A stretch of DNA of 15,036 nucleotides from an uncultured Bacillaceae bacterium (GTDB lineage: Bacteria > Bacillota > Bacilli > Caldalkalibacillales > Caldalkalibacillaceae): assembly GCA_937967685.1 (NCBI GenBank), contig CALBTX010000093.1, positions 1 through 15,036 on the forward strand, in the 5' to 3' direction. This document shows, in pieces, positions 5,535 through 12,858 of this stretch. How positions within the stretch are numbered: the stretch's first letter is position 1; every line of letters starts with the position of its first letter. The notes beneath the pieces are model-generated. The model did no database searches. It saw only the letters and a list, made by a program, of their open reading frames with translations, and was not told where the DNA came from. The position numbers and the translations under genes are program-made.

Positions 5535-7526
5535 ATGACCAGCCATCAAGCACAGGACATCGATCAAAAAGCATTACTTGAAAAATATGATAAAGAAAGC
5601 ACATATCGGACGAACATCGGCAAATGGGCCTGGGTTGTCTCCTTTATCGCCATTTCCCTTACGATTTATCATTTGTATACAGGTTATTTCGGGATCAAAC
5701 AAAGCCAAATACAAGGTGCGGTTCATTTAGGAACGGCCTTGGGATTAATCTTTTTATTGTATCCGGCCAAAAAAGGCTGGCAAAAAAAGCAAAAAACGAT
5801 TCCGTGGTATGATGTTCTTCTCGCCTTCACGGCCATGTTTGTCGCCTATTATAAAATTATCTTTTTTGATGAAATTTTGGAGAGAAGAATTCAAGGGTAC
5901 ACGGAAATGGACATCATTGTTTCCATTTTAGGTGTTGTATTACTTCTGGAAGCCACCCGGCGCTGTGTGGGCGTGCCCATTGTCATTGTCGGCGGTGCGG
6001 CCATTCTGTACGCTTGGTATGGCAACTATTTGCCCGGTCATATCTTGTCACATCCGGGGTTTTCATTTGACCGGATTGCCACCAATTTATGGTATCGGGA
6101 AAACGGCGTCTTCGGCACACCTGTTCAAATATCGTCACGCTTTATTTTCCTCTTCTTGTTTTTCGGGGTCGTGCTCATTCAGACGAATATCGGCAAATTT
6201 TTTAACAACCTGGCTTTTGCGGCTACGGGACGTTTCACGGGCGGGACGGCAAAGGCAGCCGTGGCGGCCAGCGCCTTACAGGGGATGGTTTCCGGCAGTT
6301 CGGTCGGCAATACGGTCGCTTCGGGGTCGTTTACCATTCCCATGATGAAAAAGGCAAGGTTTAAACCAGAATTCGCCGCAGCGACAGAGGCGTCCGCATC
6401 CACGGGTGGACAATTAATGCCTCCGATTATGGGTGCGGCGGCTTTTATCATGGCGGAATATACGGGCATTTCCTACGCCAATATTATGTTGGCCGCCATG
6501 ATCCCCGCACTGCTCTATTTTTCGGGTATTTTTATGGGGACACATTTTGAAGCGAAAAAACAAGGGATTTACGGACTGCCGAAAAGCGAACTGCCCAACA
6601 TGAAGGAGTTGTTGCTCAAAAAAGGATTTTTGCTGCTCCCCCTGATCACCATCATTGCCACCTTGTTAAGCGGTTTCACGCCCCAAAGGGCGGCCTTATT
6701 GGGCATCGCCGTCGCCTTTCTTTGCAGCTTCATTTTAAAGGAAACCCGCATGTCGCTTAAAGACATTTTATTCACTTTAGAACAAGGGGCGCGTGTGGCA
6801 TTGCCCGTCATCGCCGCCGTCGGCACGGCGGGCATCATTGTCGGCGTGGTGGGCTTAACCGGTTTAGGGGCCAAATTTGCGGCTGGAATCATTGCTTTAG
6901 CCGGTGATATTCTTCTGCTCGGTCTGTTTTTCACGATGATTGCCTGTCTCATTTTAGGCATGGGGCTGCCGACAACAGCCAACTATGTCGTCACGGCGAC
7001 GATTGCCGCACCCGCACTGATCAATGGTTTCGGCGTAGAAGTTCTGGCCGTCCATTTATTTGTCTTCTATTTCGGAATCATCGCCGACATTACCCCACCG
7101 GTTTGTTTAGCGGCGTACGCTGGTGCGGGCATTGCCCGGGCCAATCCGTTTAAAACGGGAGTGACCGCGGTCAAACTGGCTGTGGCTGCCTTCATCATTC
7201 CTTACATCTTCGTCTACAATCCAATGTTGGTGCTCGTCGATTACACACTGTTGTCCTTAATGATAGCAGTCTTGACGGCATTGTTAGGGATGATCGGAAT
7301 CAGCAGCGCGATGATCGGCTATCTGGCCCGTAAAACATTCCTATGGGAAAGAATCGCCCTCTTCGCCGCAGGACTGATGCTCATCTCACCCGAAAAATGG
7401 ATTGACGTCGTCGGACTGGTGATCATTGTTCTCGTTTGGGTCGTCCAAAGACGCCGGCCGGAAGACGGCGGCAGTGATGAACATCGAAAGGAGATGCTCC
7501 AACCTGAAGGGACATCATCCACATAA
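5535..7526 (+). CDS. TRAP transporter permease, fused 4TM + 12TM (TAXI-type, DctQM fusion)
   Basis: This 663-residue membrane protein fuses the small (DctQ-like) and large (DctM-like) TRAP subunits, as is typical of TAXI systems. The N-terminal part has membrane segments from about residue 32 (WVVSFIAISLTIYHLYTGYF). The large-subunit part carries conserved signatures: SGSSVGNTVASGSFTIPMMK, EASASTGGQLMPPIMGAAAF, GMGLPTTANYVV and ITPPVCLAAYAGAGIA. TRAP systems are secondary transporters, usually Na+-driven, that take substrate from the soluble or lipid-anchored receptor. The ATG has AAGGTGGTGA a few bases ahead. The hydrophilic tail (RRRPEDGGSDEHRKE onward) is probably cytoplasmic. It is the last gene of the receptor-permease operon, followed by two hairpins. 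The length is in the normal range for fused TAXI permeases, and no truncation is seen. Confidence 0.95.
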   Translation: MTSHQAQDIDQKALLEKYDKESTYRTNIGKWAWVVSFIAISLTIYHLYTGYFGIKQSQIQGAVHLGTALGLIFLLYPAKKGWQKKQKTIPWYDVLLAFTAMFVAYYKIIFFDEILERRIQGYTEMDIIVSILGVVLLLEATRRCVGVPIVIVGGAAILYAWYGNYLPGHILSHPGFSFDRIATNLWYRENGVFGTPVQISSRFIFLFLFFGVVLIQTNIGKFFNNLAFAATGRFTGGTAKAAVAASALQGMVSGSSVGNTVASGSFTIPMMKKARFKPEFAAATEASASTGGQLMPPIMGAAAFIMAEYTGISYANIMLAAMIPALLYFSGIFMGTHFEAKKQGIYGLPKSELPNMKELLLKKGFLLLPLITIIATLLSGFTPQRAALLGIAVAFLCSFILKETRMSLKDILFTLEQGARVALPVIAAVGTAGIIVGVVGLTGLGAKFAAGIIALAGDILLLGLFFTMIACLILGMGLPTTANYVVTATIAAPALINGFGVEVLAVHLFVFYFGIIADITPPVCLAAYAGAGIARANPFKTGVTAVKLAVAAFIIPYIFVYNPMLVLVDYTLLSLMIAVLTALLGMIGISSAMIGYLARKTFLWERIALFAAGLMLISPEKWIDVVGLVIIVLVWVVQRRRPEDGGSDEHRKEMLQPEGTSST

Positions 7527-7531
7527 AAGAT

Positions 7532-7560
7532 GGGCTGAACAACGTGAGTATCAGCCCTTA
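7532..7560 (+). terminator. Weak terminator or hairpin after the TRAP permease gene
   Basis: GGGCTGA (7532-7538) pairs with TCAGCCC (7551-7557) around a 12-base loop, 6 bases after the stop. Only TTACTTTG follows, so termination would be partial. The stronger hairpin at 7635 backs it up. Between 7561 and 7634 the strand is purine-rich, with nothing else recognisable. Confidence 0.5.
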
Positions 7561-7634
7561 CTTTGAAAAAGCAAACAAAAAAGTGCAAAAAACCGGAAGG
7601 AGATAAAAAAAGAAATAAAAGTAGGAAATAAAAA

Positions 7635-7661
7635 AGAAGGGATGCGCATCCCTTCTATTTT
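7635..7661. terminator. Strong bidirectional terminator between converging units
   Basis: AGAAGGGATGC (7635-7645) and GCATCCCTTCT (7646-7656) form a perfect palindrome, folding as a 9-bp stem with a GCGC loop. T-runs follow on both strands (ATTTTT on plus; TTTTTATTT on minus). It separates the rightward TRAP operon from the leftward FbpB-family unit. Confidence 0.88.
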
Positions 7662-7667
7662 TCAGCT

Positions 7668-7721
7668 TTATTTGGCAATCATGCTTTCAGACCGAGACCA
7701 ACGGCTCACGGTCTCCTGCAC
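7668..7721 (-). CDS. 17-residue peptide downstream of the fbpB-like gene
   Basis: A GTG at 7721 follows GTGGAGGT (7730-7737) at 8 bases, and the frame reads MQETVSRWSRSESMIAK before TAA. The ribosome binding site starts right at the fbpB-like stop codon, so the two frames look like a translated pair sharing the terminator at 7635. It is Ser/Arg-rich with a Trp. I cannot name its family securely. B. subtilis has other very small Fur-regulated basic proteins (FbpA, FbpC), but I cannot confirm that this is one of them. Confidence 0.45.
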   Translation of the reverse strand: MQETVSRWSRSESMIAK

Positions 7722-7737
7722 GTTGTATGACCTCCAC

Positions 7738-7863
7738 TTATTTTTTGAGTGATTTTTCTTCAATTTTTCTTTCAATTCTCTCTAAGGTCTCTTTATCTTT
7801 CATAAGCGTTCTTTTATTTTCAGCGACTAAATCTTCGAACCTTATTTTTCTGGTACGACGCAT
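7738..7863 (-). CDS. fbpB: FbpB-family small basic protein
   Basis: The 41-residue product begins MRRTRKIRFEDLVAENKR and continues into a charged helix, KDKETLERIERKIEEKSLKK. The arrangement 'RRxRKxxFEDLVxENK...LxxDKExLExIExKxEEK' is that of the Fur-regulated basic protein B family of Bacilli. In B. subtilis, FbpB acts in the iron-sparing response alongside the small RNA FsrA. GAGGTG (7871-7876) lies 7 bases before the ATG. A TATAAT box is upstream, but I see no convincing Fur box, so iron regulation here rests on the family alone. It is followed by a 17-residue frame and a strong terminator. Confidence 0.8.
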   Translation of the reverse strand: MRRTRKIRFEDLVAENKRTLMKDKETLERIERKIEEKSLKK

Positions 7864-7904
7864 TTTGTTTCACCTCGTTTGTCTTAATTGTTCCTTTTAT
7901 CTAT

Positions 7905-7932
7905 ATTATAATCCGATTTTACTATTTTTAAA
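7905..7932 (-). promoter_or_regulatory. Promoter for the fbpB-like unit
   Basis: A perfect TATAAT on the minus strand (7910-7905) lies 41 bases before the ATG, with a weak TTTAAA at 7932-7927 (16-bp spacing). A good -10 with a poor -35 suggests dependence on context or an activator. Confidence 0.45.
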
Positions 7933-7950
7933 CGGTGTAATTGTTACATT

Positions 7951-7970
7951 TGTTTGAAATTTATCAAACA
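7951..7970. repeat. Perfect 7-6-7 inverted repeat upstream of the fbpB-like promoter
   Basis: TGTTTGA (7951-7957) and TCAAACA (7964-7970) flank AATTTA. It lies about 20 bp upstream of the fbpB-like -35 position and 14 bp after the ileS stop. No T-run follows on either strand, so a protein-binding site is as likely as a transcript-end hairpin. It does not match the usual Fur box well. Confidence 0.4.
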
Positions 7971-7983
7971 TGGGTCCTTGTGA

Positions 7984-10767
7984 CTAGTCATGATTAACGA
8001 GATGAGCAAAATGTTCACGCACCGTTGCTGCACAGCGCGGGCAAAGTGTGGGATGCTGTTCATCCCGCCCTCTTTCCGGAGTCACGATCCAGCACCGCTC
8101 GCATTTTTCTCCTTCGGCTGGTTGGACATGTACTTTGATGTTTTTCAACGCCAAAGCCTCGGAAGGCGCATCGTTTGGGTCGTCATACACCTCCACCTGG
8201 GAGACAATGAGCAATTTATCCAGATCGGAAAACTGGTCCAAAACGGCCTTCGTCTCCCTTGCAGGATAGAGGCGTACTTTGGCCTCGAGTGAAGAGCCGA
8301 TGACCTTCGCTTTGCGCGCCTCTTCCAACGCTTTGAAAATTTCAGCGCGAATGTGCATCAGTTGATTCCACTTTTCTTCAAGCTGTTCATCAAAATAACG
8401 TTCATCCACTTCGGGAATATCGGTCAGTTGCACACTTTCCGTCTGCTGACCCGGCAGATAACTCCATACTTCATCCGCCGTATGCGGAATGATCGGGCTT
8501 AAAATTTTAACAAGCAGCGTTAAAATCTCGTACATCACCGTTTGAGTGGCTCTTCTGGCCACAGCATTCGCCGGACTTGTATACAACAAGTCTTTAGAGA
8601 TATCTAAATAGAAAGAACTCAGTTCGATCGTGCAAAAATTGTGAATGGCTGAATAAACGATGTGAAATTGGAAGCGGTCATAAGCGCTGCGAACTCTTTG
8701 CAAGAGACGCTGAGCTTTCATCCGCATATACCGATCAAGCTCAGACCAGTGCTGCTCATCGACCCTGTCTTTCACAGGATTGAAATCCGCCAAATTGCCC
8801 AGCATAAAACGCAGCGTATTGCGGATCTTGCGATAAACTTCAGCAATTTGTTTCAAGATGGCATCGGAAATACGCACATCTTGTGTATACTCCACGGAAG
8901 CGACCCAAAGACGCAAAATATCGGCACCGAGCTGATCCATCACTTTTTGCGGAACGACCACATTGCCTAGTGATTTGGACATTTTACGCCCCTGACCGTC
9001 GAGGACAAACCCGTTACTCAAAATGGATTTGTAAGGCGGATTGTCCCGTGTGGCCACTGCGGTGATCAAGGAAGAGTTGAACCATCCCCGGTATTGATCC
9101 GATCCTTCCAAGTAAAGATCTGCCGGCCAGGTCAAATCTTCCCTTTGTTCCAACACCCCGGCATGAGAGCTGCCAGAATCAAACCAGACATCCATAATGT
9201 CCGTTTCTTTCTGAAATTGTTTTCCGCCGCATTCGGGACATGTCGTCTGTTCCGGAAGCAGTTGTTGTTCATCCATTTCAAACCAGGCATCAGAACCTTT
9301 TTCGGCAAAAATGCCCGCAATTCGCTCAATCGTCTCATCATTAATGAGCGCATGCTGACAAGAGCGGCAATAAAAAATCGGCAAGGGAACCCCCCACACT
9401 CTCTGCCTTGAAATGCACCAGTCCCCCCGTTCAGCCATCATATTATGCAAGCGAACTTCTCCCCACTCAGGGATCCAGTGAACCTGTTTGATCTTCTCTA
9501 AAATTTTCTCCCGAATACCGTCAATGGAAGCAAACCATTGCTCCGTTGCTCTGAAAATGACCGGCTGTTTCGTCCGCCAGTCGTGTGGATAAGAATGTGT
9601 GATAAACGAGAGCTTCAATAAAGCACCCGTCTCATCCAATTTTTTCGTAATTTCTTTGTTGGCTTTATCGTAAAACAAACCTTCGAATCCGGGCGCTTCC
9701 TCGGTGAAGACTCCTTTATCATCGACCGGACTGAGAACATCCAAACCATATTTTTGACCGACGTAAAAGTCGTCTTCACCATGACCGGGCGCCGTGTGTA
9801 CACAACCCGTACCTGCGTCCAGGGTGACATGTTCCCCTAATAAAACCGGTGACTCCCGTTCATAAAAAGGATGACGGGTGACGACATGTTCAAGTGCTTT
9901 TCCCGGGAATGTTTTTAATACGTCATAACCGTTCCATTCCAATTCTTTTTCCAAATGTTCAAGAAGAGCAGAAGCAACTACGAGTTGATCGCCGTCAACT
10001 TTCACCAAGCTGTACTCAAAATCGGGGTGAACGGTGATGGCCAGATTGGCGGGAAGCGTCCACGGAGTGGTCGTCCAAATGACAACGGAGGCCTGTTCAT
10101 CCAGCACACCTTTACCGTCCTTCACCTGAAATTTAACGTAAATAGACGGAGAGCGCTTATCCTTATATTCAATCTCCGCTTCGGCCAAAGCCGATTCGGA
10201 AGTGGGCGACCAGTAAACCGGTTTTAGCCCTTTATAAATCAAACCTTTCTTGGCCATTTCGCCAAAAACTTGGACTTGCGCGGCCTCATACGCTGGATGA
10301 AACGTGATGTACGGATTGTCCCAATCCCCTCGCACACCCAAGCGTTTGAATTGCTCCTTCTGCCGTTCCACGTATTTTTGGGCATACTGAGCGCAGAGCC
10401 GGCGGAATTCGATCACGTCCGTCTTTTTGCGATCCACCTTCTCGTTTTTGACAACGGCATGCTCAATTGGCAAACCGTGTGTATCCCAACCGGGAACATA
10501 AGGGGCATCATAACCTGTCATTGACTTATAGCGGACGATGATATCTTTTAATACTTTATTCAAAGCATGACCGACATGAATATCTCCGTTGGCATAGGGA
10601 GGACCGTCATGCAAGACGTATTTCGGACGCCCCGCCGTCCGTCGTTGCACTTGCTCGTAAATTTGCTGCTCTTCCCATTTTTTTTGGATGTCAGGTTCTC
10701 TTTTGGGCAGATTTCCTCTCATCGGAAAATCTGTTTTTGTAATTTGCAATGTTTGTTTGTAATCCAT
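7984..10767 (-). CDS. ileS: Isoleucyl-tRNA synthetase, bacterial IleS1 type
   Basis: IleRS is the class I synthetase that charges tRNA-Ile and edits misactivated valine. The 927-residue product matches the B. subtilis type in length and start (MDYKQTLQITKTDFPMRGNLPKREP). It has PPYANGDIHVGHALNK with the HIGH-type signature HVGH at 64-67, the editing-domain region TTTPWTLPAN, WCISRQRVWGVPLP, and KMSKS at 595-599. A C-terminal zinc-binding domain carries two Cys pairs (CERC and CPRC). The ATG at 10767 is chosen because AAGGAG (10776-10781) lies 8 bases ahead; the upstream GTG at 10776 overlaps that site. A T-box leader controls it, so expression should rise when uncharged tRNA-Ile accumulates. 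It follows divIVA, as in B. subtilis. IleS1 is the usual mupirocin-sensitive class, but sensitivity is not shown by sequence alone. Confidence 0.98.
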   Translation of the reverse strand: MDYKQTLQITKTDFPMRGNLPKREPDIQKKWEEQQIYEQVQRRTAGRPKYVLHDGPPYANGDIHVGHALNKVLKDIIVRYKSMTGYDAPYVPGWDTHGLPIEHAVVKNEKVDRKKTDVIEFRRLCAQYAQKYVERQKEQFKRLGVRGDWDNPYITFHPAYEAAQVQVFGEMAKKGLIYKGLKPVYWSPTSESALAEAEIEYKDKRSPSIYVKFQVKDGKGVLDEQASVVIWTTTPWTLPANLAITVHPDFEYSLVKVDGDQLVVASALLEHLEKELEWNGYDVLKTFPGKALEHVVTRHPFYERESPVLLGEHVTLDAGTGCVHTAPGHGEDDFYVGQKYGLDVLSPVDDKGVFTEEAPGFEGLFYDKANKEITKKLDETGALLKLSFITHSYPHDWRTKQPVIFRATEQWFASIDGIREKILEKIKQVHWIPEWGEVRLHNMMAERGDWCISRQRVWGVPLPIFYCRSCQHALINDETIERIAGIFAEKGSDAWFEMDEQQLLPEQTTCPECGGKQFQKETDIMDVWFDSGSSHAGVLEQREDLTWPADLYLEGSDQYRGWFNSSLITAVATRDNPPYKSILSNGFVLDGQGRKMSKSLGNVVVPQKVMDQLGADILRLWVASVEYTQDVRISDAILKQIAEVYRKIRNTLRFMLGNLADFNPVKDRVDEQHWSELDRYMRMKAQRLLQRVRSAYDRFQFHIVYSAIHNFCTIELSSFYLDISKDLLYTSPANAVARRATQTVMYEILTLLVKILSPIIPHTADEVWSYLPGQQTESVQLTDIPEVDERYFDEQLEEKWNQLMHIRAEIFKALEEARKAKVIGSSLEAKVRLYPARETKAVLDQFSDLDKLLIVSQVEVYDDPNDAPSEALALKNIKVHVQPAEGEKCERCWIVTPERGRDEQHPTLCPRCAATVREHFAHLVNHD

Positions 10768-10813
10768 TTGACTCACTCCTTATCCTCATTCGGCTCATCT
10801 TGTTCAAGCAAGT

Positions 10814-10846
10814 AAAAAACCTCTCATCCCTTAGGGACGAGAGGTT
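10814..10846 (-). terminator. T-box-controlled terminator hairpin
   Basis: On the minus strand AACCTCTCGTCCC pairs with GGGATGAGAGGTT (one G-U pair, 3-base loop) and is followed directly by a T-run. This is the attenuator that forms when tRNA-Ile is charged. Confidence 0.92.
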
Positions 10847-11093
10847 CGCGGTACCACCCTAATAAACGTATATCCAAAGCGACATACGTTCACTCTACAT
10901 TCGTAACGCGAATGAAACGGGGCCGCTTACTACCGTTCAGCCACCCAACTCCCGGGTGATCTTCAATAACCGGTTTCCATCGGGCTTGCACCATCCCCGA
11001 CTCGCTGTCAGGAAACAGCAGGTTATTTACTGTCCCGATCAATGTCCATGCCTGTATCCTGATTGTTTAAAGATAGTCGTCTTCTTATCTATT
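10814..11093 (-). promoter_or_regulatory. T-box riboswitch leader of ileS, isoleucine specifier
   Basis: The leader between the promoter and ileS has the main T-box parts. The conserved GGGTGGTACCGCG is at 10859-10847, the antiterminator segment that pairs with the tRNA acceptor end. Stem I has an AGCGAGTC and GGGGATGGTG-type apex at about 11005-10985. A competing terminator hairpin lies at 10814-10846. In the specifier-loop region the sequence GAAGATCACCC places ATC at 10960-10958, an isoleucine codon matching the regulated gene. The transcript start is estimated from the -10 box. Confidence 0.93.
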
Positions 11094-11099
11094 ATAAGC

Positions 11100-11129
11100 A
11101 GTATAATAGGATCGCAAACATGGTGTCAA
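11100..11129 (-). promoter_or_regulatory. Sigma-A promoter for the ileS T-box transcript
   Basis: A perfect TTGACA (11129-11124) is followed after 18 bp by TATACT (11105-11100). It starts about 26 bp beyond the divIVA stop codon. No terminator is seen between divIVA and this promoter, so some readthrough from divIVA is possible. Confidence 0.75.
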
Positions 11130-11154
11130 GATTTGCTTCACGGAAGAGAAGACG

Positions 11155-11646
11155 CTATTTGGCGATATCCAGTTCCTCAACTTCTGCTTCAGTCACTTTA
11201 TCCCAATCATCATCTTCAAGCATTTCCAACTGTGCTTCCAACAATGTCCGGAACCGGCTGCGGTAAATAGCCGCTTGTTTTTTCAATTCTTCCACTTCAA
11301 TAGCAATCTTTCTCGACTTGGACAACGCTTCATTAATAATCCGATCGGCATTTTTTTCCGCTTCCTTGACAATCAGCTGCGCTTCTTTCTTGGCATTCGC
11401 TTTCACTTCATCAGCCGTTTCCTGAGCGACAACGATCGTTTTGCTCAAACTTTCCTCAATATGATTGAAGTGTTCTAATTTCTCCCGTGCCTCTGCCGCT
11501 TGGGATTCCAACTCTTTCTTCTCCCGAATCAAAATTTCAAATTCCTTAATGACCAAATCTAAAAATTCGTTGACTTCATCTTCATCATATCCTCGGAACG
11601 CCCGTTTAAATTCCTTATTATGAATATCGAGTGGCGTCAAAGACAT
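11155..11646 (-). CDS. divIVA: DivIVA cell division/polarity scaffold protein
   Basis: DivIVA is a coiled-coil scaffold that gathers at curved membrane (septa and poles) and recruits division-site and sporulation factors. The 163-residue product starts MSLTPLDIHNKEFKRAFRGYDEDEVNEFLD. Phe17 and Arg18 coincide with the membrane-contact residues known from the B. subtilis protein. After about residue 35 it is a long heptad-rich coiled coil (EKKELESQAAEAREKLEHFNHIEESL and onward), ending in an acidic tail (LEDDDWDKVTEAEVEELDIAK). AGGAGGTG lies 6 bases before the ATG at 11646; the in-frame extension to 11664 would run through that site. It is the last gene of the ylm cluster, 90 bp after ylmH, and is followed by the T-box ileS unit. 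Confidence 0.97.
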   Translation of the reverse strand: MSLTPLDIHNKEFKRAFRGYDEDEVNEFLDLVIKEFEILIREKKELESQAAEAREKLEHFNHIEESLSKTIVVAQETADEVKANAKKEAQLIVKEAEKNADRIINEALSKSRKIAIEVEELKKQAAIYRSRFRTLLEAQLEMLEDDDWDKVTEAEVEELDIAK

Positions 11647-11736
11647 CCTGTGCACCTCCTGCATCAGTTCAATTGAAATTCAACCTTCAAATGCTCATTC
11701 AACCATTTCGACAAAATTAGCGAAATTCCTGCTTCA

Positions 11737-12522
11737 TTAGTCTTTCTTTCCCAACAAAACACGGTATTTCTGTTTTTTGGTCATCATTTCAATTCCGGCA
11801 AACAGATACCGGCCGAAACCTTGCACGGACAGCACATCCCCTTCTTCCACCGTTTCCGCCGGTTGATCGACAATCTTCCAATTCACTTTCACCCGACCGG
11901 CTTTAATCAGCCGGGTTGTTTTCGTCCTCGATAAACGGATGAGTTCGGAAACGATCACATCCACTCGCAAGGAACTGACCGTTCTGTTGATGTACTGCCA
12001 TTCATCTTCAGGGATTTTTAAATGAGACCAATCGACGCTGGCACAAGTGACCGGCACACGACCGATTTTCTGTAAATGAAGTTGGATAAAGTCGGCCATT
12101 TCAGCGGCCACAATCACCTGGGCCTCGTCTTCCGTCATTAAAATATCCCCTATCATGGTGCGCTTAATGCCCAAACCGGCCAATGAGCCGAGAACATCCC
12201 GATGGCGCCAAGATCGTGGGGCCGAGCTTTTCCCTTGTGATGGACCGATGGAAAGCAGGGCCATTTGAAATGTTTCGGAATCCACCTGTACATATTCGGG
12301 AACAATCAATCCTCTTTTTCGTTCCGCCTGCTCATACCCGCCAAAAAAAAGAACTTTGATATCTGTGAACGAGCCGGCCACGGAACGTAAAATGAATTGT
12401 TCACGCGGATCCAAAAAATCGGTCAGACGCGTTTGATGTCTGACGCTGGCATTTTCAGCCCATTCGAGCACACGATCGACGAAAGGCTGTTCGTCTGGGC
12501 GAAAATGTTGATGAATACTCAT
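11737..12522 (-). CDS. ylmH: YlmH, S4-domain RNA-binding protein
   Basis: This 261-residue protein matches YlmH of Bacilli in length and position (ylmG-ylmH-divIVA). Its C-terminal third is an S4 RNA-binding domain (about 184-242: LRVDVIVSELIRLSRTKTTRLIKAGRVKVNWKIVDQPAETVEEGD), the fold used by S4 and other ribosome-contacting proteins. The N-terminal part (about 20-160) is the YlmH-specific region, with FFGGYEQAERKRGLIVP and HRDVLGSLAGLGIKRTMIGDI. In B. subtilis YlmH has been linked to ribosome-associated quality control, binding the stalled large subunit. It starts 6 bases after the ylmG stop. The nearest GGAG is 11 bases before the ATG and lies inside the ylmG end, so coupled translation is likely. 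Confidence 0.93.
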   Translation of the reverse strand: MSIHQHFRPDEQPFVDRVLEWAENASVRHQTRLTDFLDPREQFILRSVAGSFTDIKVLFFGGYEQAERKRGLIVPEYVQVDSETFQMALLSIGPSQGKSSAPRSWRHRDVLGSLAGLGIKRTMIGDILMTEDEAQVIVAAEMADFIQLHLQKIGRVPVTCASVDWSHLKIPEDEWQYINRTVSSLRVDVIVSELIRLSRTKTTRLIKAGRVKVNWKIVDQPAETVEEGDVLSVQGFGRYLFAGIEMMTKKQKYRVLLGKKD

Positions 12523-12528
12523 GATTCG

Positions 12529-12801
12529 TTATGCTCCAAAAATCATATTCAACAAAGCAATCGCACCGCTTTGGGCCAGTCTCAGAGCGATCAGCGCAAA
12601 AATTGGGGAGATATCGATCATGCCCAGCGGCGGAATCAGCCGGCGAAACGGTGCCAATACGGGCTCCACCAATTTGCCCAACGTTTCTCCAAAAGCCGAT
12701 TCACGCAAATTCGGAATCCAAGACGACAAAATATAAATGAAAACCATGATCGTATAAATTGAAAAAAAGAGATCAACAAAACGGTATAAAAATTCCTGCA
12801 T
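12529..12801 (-). CDS. ylmG: YggT-family membrane protein (YlmG)
   Basis: The 90-residue product is a two-helix membrane protein of the YggT family. An N-terminal segment (about 8-28, VDLFFSIYTIMVFIYILSSWI) and a C-terminal segment (about 62-88) flank the family signature LVEPVLAPFRRLIPPLGMIDISPIFALIAL. The function is not settled. Relatives are linked to division-site or membrane organisation, and the gene lies next to sepF here and in many Gram-positives. GAGGTG (12807-12812) precedes the ATG by 5 bases. This ribosome binding site adjoins the 22-bp duplication at the end of sepF. Confidence 0.94.
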   Translation of the reverse strand: MQEFLYRFVDLFFSIYTIMVFIYILSSWIPNLRESAFGETLGKLVEPVLAPFRRLIPPLGMIDISPIFALIALRLAQSGAIALLNMIFGA

Positions 12802-12814
12802 GCTTTCACCTCAT

Positions 12815-12858
12815 TCTGGCATCAAATTCATCTTCCTCTGGAATTAAATTCATCTTCC
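12815..12858 (-). repeat. 22-bp tandem duplication at the 3' end of sepF
   Basis: Units 12858-12837 and 12836-12815 (minus strand) share GGAAGATGAATTT and CCAGA, and differ at two positions. The first copy is read as part of EDEFNSR. The second is entered in a new frame and gives GR then the TGA stop. Without one copy the old frame would run EDEFDARMR and stop in the AGGTGA just before ylmG. Confidence 0.85.

Noticed and set aside
7727..7957. Plus-strand hydrophobic frame over the fbpB-like gene
   Set aside because: It is antisense to a clear FbpB-family frame with a good ribosome binding site, and its apolar look comes from the Lys/Glu codons read backwards.
11647..11736. Separate promoter or terminator between ylmH and divIVA
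   Set aside because: Weak inverted repeats (ATTTCG...CGAAAT; TTCAATTGAA) are present, but there is no T-run after a stable stem and no acceptable -35/-10 pair.
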